Shown here one piece after another: positions 43,671-51,231 of a stretch of 64,000 nt of DNA. The position numbers were made by a program, and so were the translations under genes. Positions within the stretch are counted from its first letter, which is position 1. Every line of letters starts with the position of its first letter. This DNA is from Ruminococcus flavefaciens (lineage in GTDB: Bacteria; Bacillota; Clostridia; Oscillospirales; Ruminococcaceae). The stretch lies in assembly GCF_900116855.1 (NCBI RefSeq), contig NZ_UETD01000009.1, positions 62,001 to 126,000 of the forward strand, in the 5' to 3' direction. The notes under the pieces were generated by a model. The model was not told the origin of the DNA and made no database searches. It was given only the letters and a program-made list of their open reading frames with translations.

Positions 43671-44233
43671 ACTATACCTGCCTTGGCGAAGTGCTTCTTC
43701 ATCAGTGCCTTGCCGAGAAGTCCGCCGATGATACCGCAGATGAATGCAGTCACAAGCAGTACGGGACACATCCACATGGGCATTAGCTTTGTGAGGGCGT
43801 CAATGTAGTCCTGACCGAAATCCTGACGGGTCGACCAGTACTTATCAGCCATGAAGAACAGCGGCAGATAGTTGCCCCAAAGCCACATACTGAAAACTCC
43901 GTGGGTGAGAACTGCCTTTGAGGCGCTCTTGTAATGTCCGCTTTTGTAGATAAGCTCCGCACAGAGTCCCGTAACAGCGCTGACTATGACCGTGAAGAAG
44001 CCCATTCCCGTCAGTATCATCATGATCCCCATGATAATGCTCATAATGAGTATCATGCCGAACTTCTTTACCTTTGTGAGAAAGAGCATGAACGGTATGC
44101 CGCCGACTATGGGCACAAGCACCGCCAGCAGCGGCATGAATACGGGAATAAATCCCAGCATTGCAAATACCATGACCACCACAAAATAAATGGCGGAAAA
44201 AATTCCTATGTTTATGAGATCCTTGCCTTTCAT
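43667..44233 (-). CDS. MptD/Trep_Strep-family ECF substrate-binding component
   Basis: A 188-residue integral membrane protein with about five to six helices, matching the MptD (Trep_Strep) family of putative ECF S-components ('IGIFSAIYFVVVMVFAMLG', 'IPFMLFLTKVKKFGMIL'). First gene of a six-gene operon: S, T, A subunits, AraC regulator and two half-transporters. Family substrates are not established; the operon context suggests an iron-chelate or related metallophore. GGAGG precedes the start. Confidence 0.82.
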   Translation of the reverse strand: MKGKDLINIGIFSAIYFVVVMVFAMLGFIPVFMPLLAVLVPIVGGIPFMLFLTKVKKFGMILIMSIIMGIMMILTGMGFFTVIVSAVTGLCAELIYKSGHYKSASKAVLTHGVFSMWLWGNYLPLFFMADKYWSTRQDFGQDYIDALTKLMPMWMCPVLLVTAFICGIIGGLLGKALMKKHFAKAGIV

Positions 44234-44248
44234 AAAAACCTCCGTCCG

Positions 44249-44265
44249 TTAGATTATTCTAACAT
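44249..44265 (-). promoter_or_regulatory. DtxR/IdeR-like iron box in the mptD leader
   Basis: TTAGATTATTCTAACAT (plus-strand reading) has inverted TTAGA/TCTAA arms and, by eye, matches 13 of 17 positions of TTAGGTTAGGCTAACCT. It lies between promoter and start codon, where a repressor would block transcription. Confidence 0.5.
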
Positions 44266-44303
44266 CGCTTCATAATTTATGGCTGCCGCAGCAGCCGTAG
44301 TAC

Positions 44304-44333
44304 AGTATATCACGGAGGAACTGCCCTCTGCAA
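44304..44333 (-). promoter_or_regulatory. Promoter of the MptD-ECF-YbtPQ-like operon
   Basis: Minus-strand TTGCAG (44328-44333), 18 bases, TATACT (44304-44309). A GGCTGC/GCAGCC hairpin (44281-44296) lies in the leader. Confidence 0.65.
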
Positions 44334-44385
44334 CTCCATTCTGTCTTTTTCACTCCATTCTGTAAGATTATTTTGCTCCATAATG

Positions 44386-44421
44386 AAAAATCCGCCGCTC
44401 ACGGAACTCCGTAAGCGGCGG
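44386..44421 (-). terminator. Terminator of the membrane flavodoxin gene
   Basis: Minus-strand stem CCGCCGCT...AGCGGCGG with inner TACGGA/CCGTGA, followed by ATTTTT. Confidence 0.85.
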
Positions 44422-44433
44422 CAAATGCCTGTG

Positions 44434-45540
44434 TTATCGGGTAATTCTTTTCAGCTCATCGGCAATGCTCTGCCTTGCAGTGGGGATGTCATCGCAGTAG
44501 ATGCTCATGACCTCGGTTACATCCGCACCCTTCGCCATATCCCGTATATCGGCTGTGCTCTTTGAGAAGCCGCTGCTGCCCTGTGTAGCAATGAGGTAAA
44601 TGTGCTTGCCGCTCAGGTCTGTGCCCTCAAGAAATGTGGCAACGGGCATGGGGACCGTTCCCCACCAGAGCGGATAGACGAGAATAATGTCATCATATCC
44701 CGAAACGTCCACAGGAGCTATATCGGGACGGGCTTTGTCACGAAGCTCCCTGCCTGCCACCGACACTGTGTCTCCATAAGATGAGGGATACTTCTTACCT
44801 GTCACGGTAATCGCCTCCATTTGGCAGTCCAGAGCGTCACATACCATCTCCGCAACGAGATAATTGCTGCCTGTAAGCTCGCCGTCGCAGAGCATGAGAG
44901 AGGCTCCCGAAACTGCGTCAACGTCCTCCTCAAAGTCGGTGTTGCCGACTCTTGTGAAGTATACCACAAGGGGCTTGCTGCCGCTCCATTCCACCTTTTC
45001 GCCCTCGACAGCCTGTCTGCGGTCAACGTTCACTGTCCTGAAATGCCTGTTCATATATGGCACCAGTGCCAGTCCGATGGCTATGGAAGCTGCTGCACCT
45101 GCGGCTATGAGAAAGGCTGCGGTCTTCTTTTTCTTCGTGCGTATATATCCGTGCATACCGCCGTGTACTACCGCAAGTGTGAGCACGGCTGTTGCCAGAT
45201 AGCGGTGAAGGTCGCTGCTGCCCATAAACCTGAACCACTGAAACAGTAGTCTTGATACTCCCATACTGCTCAGCATGAGCACTATTATGCACAGGAAAAG
45301 CAGCACTGTAACTATATCCGAAAAGCGCCTTGCCGCGGACTTTTTACCGCCCTTCCACATTCCTGCGATGACCTTGCGCTTTATTATAATATGAATTATG
45401 AGGCAAAGGAAAAAGCCTATTCCCAGCCATTCGTGCAGGGTGTTCCCCGTAAAGACGTACAGCATCTGCACCAGCAGTATCAGGTACATGAGAACGTCAA
45501 CGGCAATGCCTGCTTTTTTAGTAAAGCTCCTCTTGTCCAT
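44434..45540 (-). CDS. DUF4405-type membrane domain fused to flavodoxin
   Basis: A 368-residue fusion. Residues about 8-165 hold four membrane helices with paired histidines ('NTLHEWLGIGFFLCLIIH', 'SDLHRYLATAVLTLAVVHGG'), consistent with a DUF4405/cytochrome b-like heme module. Residues about 190-368 are a flavodoxin_4-type domain ('PLVVYFTRVGNTDFEEDV', 'DIILVYPLWWGTVPMPV'). Such a fusion could pass electrons between a cytoplasmic flavin and membrane heme. Its position beside a probable iron-chelate import operon suggests a ferric reductase role, which is inference. Confidence 0.8.
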   Translation of the reverse strand: MDKRSFTKKAGIAVDVLMYLILLVQMLYVFTGNTLHEWLGIGFFLCLIIHIIIKRKVIAGMWKGGKKSAARRFSDIVTVLLFLCIIVLMLSSMGVSRLLFQWFRFMGSSDLHRYLATAVLTLAVVHGGMHGYIRTKKKKTAAFLIAAGAAASIAIGLALVPYMNRHFRTVNVDRRQAVEGEKVEWSGSKPLVVYFTRVGNTDFEEDVDAVSGASLMLCDGELTGSNYLVAEMVCDALDCQMEAITVTGKKYPSSYGDTVSVAGRELRDKARPDIAPVDVSGYDDIILVYPLWWGTVPMPVATFLEGTDLSGKHIYLIATQGSSGFSKSTADIRDMAKGADVTEVMSIYCDDIPTARQSIADELKRITR

Positions 45541-45707
45541 GCTTTCACTCCTTTTTATCCAATTATATCAGCAACGGCAGCGGCTGTCAAGAAAGCTCCC
45601 GAAAAATCGCGGTGGATCTAACAAAAAATCACGTTTTCATATTGCATTATCAGCAAAAATGTGCTAAAATTAGAAAAAATGCATTTTTTGCAGAAAAGAG
45701 GGATCCT

Positions 45708-46370
45708 ATGAACATCAAGGAAGCAATAAGCTCACGCCACAGTGTAAGGCAGTACCTCAACAAGCCCATCTCTCAGGAGCACAGAGACAGGCTTGCGGAG
45801 CTCATAAACTCATGCTGTGATGAGAGCGGACTCAGGATACAGATAATCTACGATGAGCCCATGTGCTTCAATACCTTTCTGGCACATTACGGAAAATTCA
45901 CCAACGTTACAAACTACATCGCATTAGTCGGCAAGAAGTCCCTTGAGAATCTCGATGAGCTCTGCGGCTATTACGGACAGAAGATAGTCCTCGCCGCACA
46001 GCAGATGGGACTCAATACCTGCTGGGTGGCAGGCACCTACGGCAAGCGCAAACAGCAGGCTGAGGTAGCTTCCGATGAAAAGCTGGTATGCGTTATCGCC
46101 ATCGGCTACGGTGCCAACGAGGGCACAAAGCACCGCTCAAAGCCCGTTGAGAAGCTCTGCGACGTTCCCCGCGATGATATGCCCCAGTGGTTCAGGACGG
46201 GACTCATTGCAGCCATGATGGCTCCCACGGCTCTCAATGAGCAGAAGTTTTTCGTGACTCTCGACGGTGACGAACCCGTTATCACTACTAAAAGCGGCAT
46301 GATGACCAAGATAGATCTGGGCATCGTAAAGTACAATTTTGAAGCGGCTTCGGGTCACAAGTGCAGATAA
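45708..46370 (+). CDS. Nitroreductase-family protein
   Basis: A 220-residue FMN-dependent nitroreductase-like protein. 'IKEAISSRHSVRQYLNKPIS' is the classic N-terminal flavin-phosphate segment with RHSVR, and 'AAQQMGLNTCWVAGTYGK' and 'VIAIGYGANEG' are the later FMN-contact strands. The natural substrate is unknown. A TTGCAT...TAAAAT promoter lies at about 45643-45671, and AGAGGG precedes the ATG. Confidence 0.87.
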   Translation: MNIKEAISSRHSVRQYLNKPISQEHRDRLAELINSCCDESGLRIQIIYDEPMCFNTFLAHYGKFTNVTNYIALVGKKSLENLDELCGYYGQKIVLAAQQMGLNTCWVAGTYGKRKQQAEVASDEKLVCVIAIGYGANEGTKHRSKPVEKLCDVPRDDMPQWFRTGLIAAMMAPTALNEQKFFVTLDGDEPVITTKSGMMTKIDLGIVKYNFEAASGHKCR

Positions 46371-46401
46371 GCTGCCGTATTTTCTGTTTAAAGGCATGAT
46401 A

Positions 46402-46436
46402 AAGCCCCTGAGTGATACCTCATCGCTCAGGGGCTT
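46402..46436. terminator. Bidirectional terminator
   Basis: An 11-bp stem AAGCCCCTGAG/CTCAGGGGCTT sits between the convergent nitroreductase and frameshifted membrane-protein genes. Confidence 0.75.
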
Positions 46437-46454
46437 GCGTATTTATTATACGGT

Positions 46455-47262
46455 TCATTTTCTGCTCTCTGTGCCGAAGAAAACCTTGTCGAAGAACTCC
46501 TTGGTCTTCTCCTCGCCCAGTGCCTTTTTGAACACATCTGTGGAAACTCCGCCCTTTGAGATAAGGTTGTCGGAATATTCCTGAGTCAGTGCCAGCTTCT
46601 CAGCCTGAGCCTCGGGTGTCAGCTTTTCGAGGGAGTTTGCCTGATCCATATATATGGAGATAGCATCACAGAACATCTCCTCTATCTTTTCGTCATCAGC
46701 GCGTTTGCCTGCCTTGTGGAGGACTACGGTCATAAGATCGTCATACCATGCAGGTTCAGTAGATATGTCCTCAAGGCTGCTGTACTTGCTCTCAAACTCC
46801 TTCATGGCATCGATCACGCCTGCATATTCGGGAGTGGTCTTGTCGGGCACAAGGTCATAGAACTCTGCATAAGCCTTGCGCTTGCCCATTATGTACATGA
46901 AGTCCATTGAGAGCAGCGGCATATTCTTCTCATAGGGAGTTATAACGTATGAGACCATCTGCATAAAGCCCATATTAACGGTCATTACGGAAAGGTTTCC
47001 CAGATCCTTGATCTCGTACTGAGACACGTTGAACTTCATAAGTCCGTATATCTTTATCTGCGAGAAGTCCCCTGCGTCAACGGGGGTAACAGTTGCGTAT
47101 CTTGAAATGGTATCCATTCCCGAATCGAGAGTCCTGTTCATTACCTTCATGTTCTTTGAGGCGTTGAATGTGATGAAGCCTGCAAGCAATGCTATGATAA
47201 TGAGTATCACCAGCAGCACTTTGGGCCATTTTTTTCTTTTTGACAGTTTCCTGTTCCTTCAT
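46455..47262 (-). pseudogene. Membrane-anchored protein gene, frameshifted in a poly-A tract
   Basis: The only good translation start (ATG at 47262 after AAGGAGAG) enters frame 'MKEQETVKKKK', but the main frame with a membrane helix ('VLLVILIIIALLAGFITF') and about 240 further residues is offset by one base. Removing one A from the A7 run (plus-strand T7 at 47229-47235) joins them into a 268-residue protein 'MKEQETVKKKKWPKVLLVIL'. Read literally it is broken, or translated from a GTG at 47219; transcriptional slippage, phase variation or a sequencing error are alternatives. The rest is an extracellular helical domain of unknown family. Promoter TTGACA-N17-TATAAT is at 47311-47339. Confidence 0.75.
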
Positions 47263-47310
47263 ATGATCTCTCCTTTATGTCAATAAAATGTCGGTATATA
47301 AAGCTTTTTC

Positions 47311-47339
47311 ATTATAACATCACTTCCGCTGATTGTCAA
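47311..47339 (-). promoter_or_regulatory. Promoter of the frameshifted membrane-protein gene
   Basis: Minus-strand TTGACA (47334-47339), 17 bases, TATAAT (47311-47316): full consensus. Confidence 0.85.
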
Positions 47340-47350
47340 GGAATGACCTG

Positions 47351-47917
47351 TTACTTTATCCGCTTTATCTTCCCGTTTCTGACCAGAAAGACCTTTTCGG
47401 AAATATCCATCATAGCTTTATCGTTGTAGGAGTCCGTATAGAAGCTGTCTATTGCCGTATCTCCGTAAAGCTCCCTGAATCGCTTCACCTTGTTGCCGCC
47501 GAAATTCAGCCATACCACACTCTGTCTTTCGTAGTCTATCTCCGAGCAAAGCAGATGCGGTGTGCCAAGCTTTTTGTTTATAGCTCTCAGCAGAAAATCA
47601 GGTCCTGCGGATATGATGATGTCATCGGGACCTATCCTGCTGATGATATTCCTGTTGAGCTTATGGAAATGGGTCTTCCAGAACTGCCGCGTCTGTCTGA
47701 AAAGCTCCCTTTTATCACGGAGTATCACCCTCAGGAACTCGTTTATGGTCTGCTCCATGCTGTCCTTGTTCACAAGGCATAGCTTGTACTTCAGCAGGTT
47801 CCAGAATATTCTCGGCAGCCACAGGATTATCCTCTTGTTTTTTCTTATCATGAAAAGCGCAAGGTCTACGGCGCTTTCTCCGTTGTACAGCGTATTGTCG
47901 AAATCAAATACCTTCAT
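47351..47917 (-). CDS. HAD-superfamily phosphatase (PSP-like)
   Basis: A 188-residue HAD-IB-type hydrolase. Motif I 'VFDFDNTLYNG' supplies the nucleophile and acid Asp; motif II 'DDIIISAGPDF' has the Ser; motif III/IV is 'GNKVKRFRELYG' with 'DSFYTDSYNDKAMM'. It resembles the phosphoserine-phosphatase branch that also dephosphorylates lipids or nucleotides. Last gene of the zinc-ribbon/VWA/PurA-like operon, five bases after its neighbour, so it may process a nucleotide-like product of that cluster. Confidence 0.87.
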   Translation of the reverse strand: MKVFDFDNTLYNGESAVDLALFMIRKNKRIILWLPRIFWNLLKYKLCLVNKDSMEQTINEFLRVILRDKRELFRQTRQFWKTHFHKLNRNIISRIGPDDIIISAGPDFLLRAINKKLGTPHLLCSEIDYERQSVVWLNFGGNKVKRFRELYGDTAIDSFYTDSYNDKAMMDISEKVFLVRNGKIKRIK

Positions 47918-47922
47918 TTTAC

Positions 47923-49128
47923 CTATCCTTTTAGCTGTCCGGGCACGGAAACATCTTCCGCAAAGGGGCTGTCGGACAGATAGTACCTGCCGAATACTCC
48001 GCCCGTTTCCGCAAAGTGCTCCGCCACGGGTATGCTGCCGCTGTCAGTTATGATACAGCCCTCCGACTCGTTGAGATGGGTCACGAACAGCGATATATCT
48101 GCTTTAAGCTTAGTCTCCGCAATGTCTCTGAGCACTGCCCTCAGAAATTCCTCCGTGCTGCCGTGGGGAGCCGTTCTGAACTCGCCCTGCCACTGATTGC
48201 AGACATTGGTCCTGTCGGTGACAGCTATCCCCAGCTTCCCCTCATATGGCAGCGGTCCCGCGCCGTGACGGGTAACGTATGAACGTGTGACATAGACTGC
48301 TTCCGCGGAAAAAGGCTCTTTGCCGCAGAGTGCGGACAGTATCCTCGCAGGCTCGTAAAGTCCCGTCCGCGAGGTGGTCAGATGAGGAGCATATTCCGTG
48401 TTGAGCTCGTCAAGGAGAAGCCCCTGCGCTCCCTCGAATATGACCTCGTCATAGCTCCTAAGACGCTCCTGCGGCATAAGCTGAACGTATCTGCCGTTTC
48501 GGCACATCGCCTCCGCAGCGTTATAAAGAACATCGTCGCTTTTAAGCATCTCGCCGTACTCCCCTGCCTTGCTCAGGTCAGCGGAGAGCTCCCTGAGCCG
48601 CAGCGGAAGATAGTCACGGCGAAGCTCCCTGAGCCTGCTGTACAGGTTGGAAGCGCTCATGCCCAGTACATCTCCGAGATACAGCGGAAAGGTCGCCGAG
48701 CGGACTGCCGCCTCGTTTATTCCCATACCGCAGGAGCCGTGACGGGCACTGCCGCGGCTCGTTTCAAGCAGCATATTCAGAAGAACGTCAATGATGCAGG
48801 TGCAGCGGCACTTCTCCGAAGCATAGATATTCGGGAGCCTGCCGCCCGATTCCCCGAAGCTCTCGGCTTCCGCGGAAAGCTTGTAGAGATCGGGCATAAA
48901 GCTGTCCGCCCAGTAGGTATCGGCTCCGCGGAATGAGCCCGATGAGAGCTGCGAGAACACGAACCGCCTTTCCCTGAGGTCCACCGTATGGCCTGCCTGC
49001 GCTCCGCCGTTATGCCTTACGCAGATGACATCGGCTCCGCGCTTTGCAGCCTCAAGGGCAAAATAGTCCGTGGCAAGTCCCTTTCCCTCGTCACCGAAGT
49101 TCTTTCCGATAATTATTTTTGCGATCAT
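47923..49128 (-). CDS. Divergent adenylosuccinate-synthetase-like enzyme
   Basis: A 401-residue PurA paralogue; canonical PurA is about 425-430. The GTP/IMP loop 'KNFGDEGKGLATDYF' keeps Asp13, and 'RHNGGAQAGHTV' keeps the catalytic His. 'VIFEGAQGLLLDELNTEY' and 'YVTRHGAGPLPYEG' also match. However the 'GTTKxGIGPAY' IMP loop is replaced by 'GSARHGSCGMGINEA', and the TTGRxRR loop that binds aspartate reads 'VTDRTNVCNQ'. It may join GTP-activated purine or another base to a different amino donor. Overlaps the upstream VWA gene by four bases. Not likely the housekeeping PurA. Confidence 0.82.
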   Translation of the reverse strand: MIAKIIIGKNFGDEGKGLATDYFALEAAKRGADVICVRHNGGAQAGHTVDLRERRFVFSQLSSGSFRGADTYWADSFMPDLYKLSAEAESFGESGGRLPNIYASEKCRCTCIIDVLLNMLLETSRGSARHGSCGMGINEAAVRSATFPLYLGDVLGMSASNLYSRLRELRRDYLPLRLRELSADLSKAGEYGEMLKSDDVLYNAAEAMCRNGRYVQLMPQERLRSYDEVIFEGAQGLLLDELNTEYAPHLTTSRTGLYEPARILSALCGKEPFSAEAVYVTRSYVTRHGAGPLPYEGKLGIAVTDRTNVCNQWQGEFRTAPHGSTEEFLRAVLRDIAETKLKADISLFVTHLNESEGCIITDSGSIPVAEHFAETGGVFGRYYLSDSPFAEDVSVPGQLKG

Positions 49129-50309
49129 TTATCCTTGTGGAAAAGCTTCGAGAGAAAGCCTTTCTTCTCTTTGCCGCTGCTCTGAGGTGCTTCCCCCTCA
49201 GGTGTCAGCTCCGCAACGCGCTTTGCCTGTGCGATGGGCTTTGCCGCATTTAAGGGCTTTGCATTTACAATGGGCTTAGAAGCATTTACGGGCTTTGCCA
49301 CGGGCACTTCCCTGTGCGTTGGAGCTGCCTCGGGTTCGGGAGCGGACTGCGGTGCAGGAGCTGCCATTGCCTCGGGAGCTGTCTTTTCCTCCGCAGCTGC
49401 CTCGGGAACTGCCGCTGCCCGCGGAACAGGCTGCACATTGATAGTTGAGAGTGCCTTTTCCACAGCGTCCCTTGCCTTGCCTGTCCACTGCGAGAGAGTC
49501 TCCTCCTTGGTCATTCCGTTCATGTGCTGCATAATGGATATCATTACCTCTGCGAGGAACTCGATGTCCTCAGGCTCCACAACAGCATTTCTGCCGCTGA
49601 TAAGGCGCTCCCATGTTTCAAGAGAGTGTTCAGTGTGTCTGCCTGTTATGATATGGAATATCTCATACTTCTCACTTGCCGCATTATAAAGCTCTCCCGT
49701 GGTGAAGCCGCGTTCGCGGTCATCGTTAAAGACCTTCTTTATCGATAAGCTGTTGAGTATCTCATTCCTGCCGTCATCGCCTACCTCGTCGCCGATACAG
49801 AAGATAAAGCCCTTCTGCTTACGCTTTTCATAGCTGTCTATCGCGGTATGCTCCAGAGCAAAATACCACACAAGAGAGTCATAGCTGTACATATTTCCGC
49901 CGTTAAGAGTGAACTCCAGAAGCTGCTCCACAACACGGATATCAGCCTCAAACTGCGTTATCTGAAGCGGAGGCTGTTCGTGGGGCGAGGTAAACGCCGC
50001 ACACATGATATGAGGATCGGTCACGGGTCTCTTTTCCAGTATCATGGTGGCAGTCTTATTGAGGGAGTTCTTGGCGATCTCCGCTGCCAGATATCCCATT
50101 GAGCCCGTGGAGTCAAAGCCTATGATGATAGGTGTTGACTGCGGCGAGTCCTCACTGTCCCGTGATTCGCGCACGTTTATGAACTTAGGCAGGTACTTCT
50201 CGTTTACCTTGTTTCCGCTGAAGATATCATCCGCAGTTGAACCTGCATTGATACCTCTGCTGTCCTTGAGCTTGTTCCAGTCGGCTGCATTATAGCTTCC
50301 GCGTCCCAT
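49125..50309 (-). CDS. VWA-like domain protein with A/P-rich linker (VWA-1)
   Basis: A 394-residue protein. It opens with 'MGRGSYNAADWNKLKDS', a motif shared with the neighbouring paralogue. Residues about 60-280 form a von Willebrand A-type fold with MIDAS-like 'IGFDSTGSMGYLAAEIA'. Residues about 300-370 are Ala/Pro/Glu-rich linker, and the tail 'KEKKGFLSKLFHKDK' is basic and amphipathic, so it may bind membrane. VWA proteins in Ter-type stress clusters act as metal-dependent scaffolds. Fourteen bases separate it from VWA-2. Confidence 0.8.
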   Translation of the reverse strand: MGRGSYNAADWNKLKDSRGINAGSTADDIFSGNKVNEKYLPKFINVRESRDSEDSPQSTPIIIGFDSTGSMGYLAAEIAKNSLNKTATMILEKRPVTDPHIMCAAFTSPHEQPPLQITQFEADIRVVEQLLEFTLNGGNMYSYDSLVWYFALEHTAIDSYEKRKQKGFIFCIGDEVGDDGRNEILNSLSIKKVFNDDRERGFTTGELYNAASEKYEIFHIITGRHTEHSLETWERLISGRNAVVEPEDIEFLAEVMISIMQHMNGMTKEETLSQWTGKARDAVEKALSTINVQPVPRAAAVPEAAAEEKTAPEAMAAPAPQSAPEPEAAPTHREVPVAKPVNASKPIVNAKPLNAAKPIAQAKRVAELTPEGEAPQSSGKEKKGFLSKLFHKDK

Positions 50310-50323
50310 TATGATCTACCTCC

Positions 50324-51229
50324 TCAGAATGATATGTTATTGTTCTTGGGTATGCTTATGTATGCAAGGGAGCCTGCTATCCTTTCGGCTGCCTGCTGCT
50401 CCACCGCGCTGAGGGCTTCATTGGCTGTTCTGCCCTCCGCAACGGAAATAAGAGCGTATATGAGCTCAGAGAGACAGGAAATGTCTTTCTTGTTGATTGC
50501 TGCCGTGCGTCCCGGCAGTATCTCTCTCCAGCCTGCAAATATCCTCTCGTCCCCGGGAACCCCTCTGTCGATACAGATATGGAACACATGGTACATCTTT
50601 TCCGCCTCGGCTATGAGCTCCTCGGCAGACAGGTCGTATTCCGCATCGTCACCGAACACGCGCTTTATCTCGCTGCGCGTCAGTACCCTGTGGCAGTTGT
50701 CGTCACCTATTGTAATGAGATACCCCTTTTCCCTGCGCTTCTCAAAGCAGTCGGTACGGGTCCGTCTTGCAGCAAAGTACCACGCTAAATTATATGACTC
50801 GCCGCCGTTTCCGCCGCCGCCGCCTTCGAGACAGAGACTTGTGAGCTGTCTGATGATGCGGATATCGCTCTCGAACTGCGTCACCTGAAGGGGATACTTA
50901 TCGCTTTTGCAGTCTCCGATCGCACAGCACATTACCTGCGGACACTGTATGGGCTTATTGTCATAGAGATAGACTATGGCTTTGTTCAAGGAATTGAGTG
51001 CCAGCTCCTCCGCAAGATAGCCCATTGATGCGGTAACATCAAAGCCTATCATCACAGGCGTAGAACGGGGCGAGTCCTCATTGTCACGCGCCTCCCTCAC
51101 TACTCCCTTCAGTGACGACAGAGCATACCCTGAGCTTTTTGACGCAAATATCTGTTCCGTTTTCTTCTCAGTGCCGAATGAGCTTCTCAGCTGTATCCAG
51201 TCACTTGCAGTATAGCTTCCGCGTCCCAT
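50324..51229 (-). CDS. VWA-like domain protein (VWA-2)
   Basis: A 301-residue paralogue of VWA-1 without the linker and basic tail. 'MGRGSYTASDWIQLRSS' opens the protein; the MIDAS-like loop is 'IGFDVTASMGYLAEELA'. The block 'PLQVTQFESDIRIIRQL' parallels 'PLQITQFEADIRVVEQL' of VWA-1, confirming duplication. A Gly-rich loop (about residues 135-145) replaces part of the corresponding VWA-1 loop. It starts two bases after the zinc-ribbon gene. Confidence 0.8.
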   Translation of the reverse strand: MGRGSYTASDWIQLRSSFGTEKKTEQIFASKSSGYALSSLKGVVREARDNEDSPRSTPVMIGFDVTASMGYLAEELALNSLNKAIVYLYDNKPIQCPQVMCCAIGDCKSDKYPLQVTQFESDIRIIRQLTSLCLEGGGGGNGGESYNLAWYFAARRTRTDCFEKRREKGYLITIGDDNCHRVLTRSEIKRVFGDDAEYDLSAEELIAEAEKMYHVFHICIDRGVPGDERIFAGWREILPGRTAAINKKDISCLSELIYALISVAEGRTANEALSAVEQQAAERIAGSLAYISIPKNNNISF

Positions 51230-51231
51230 AG

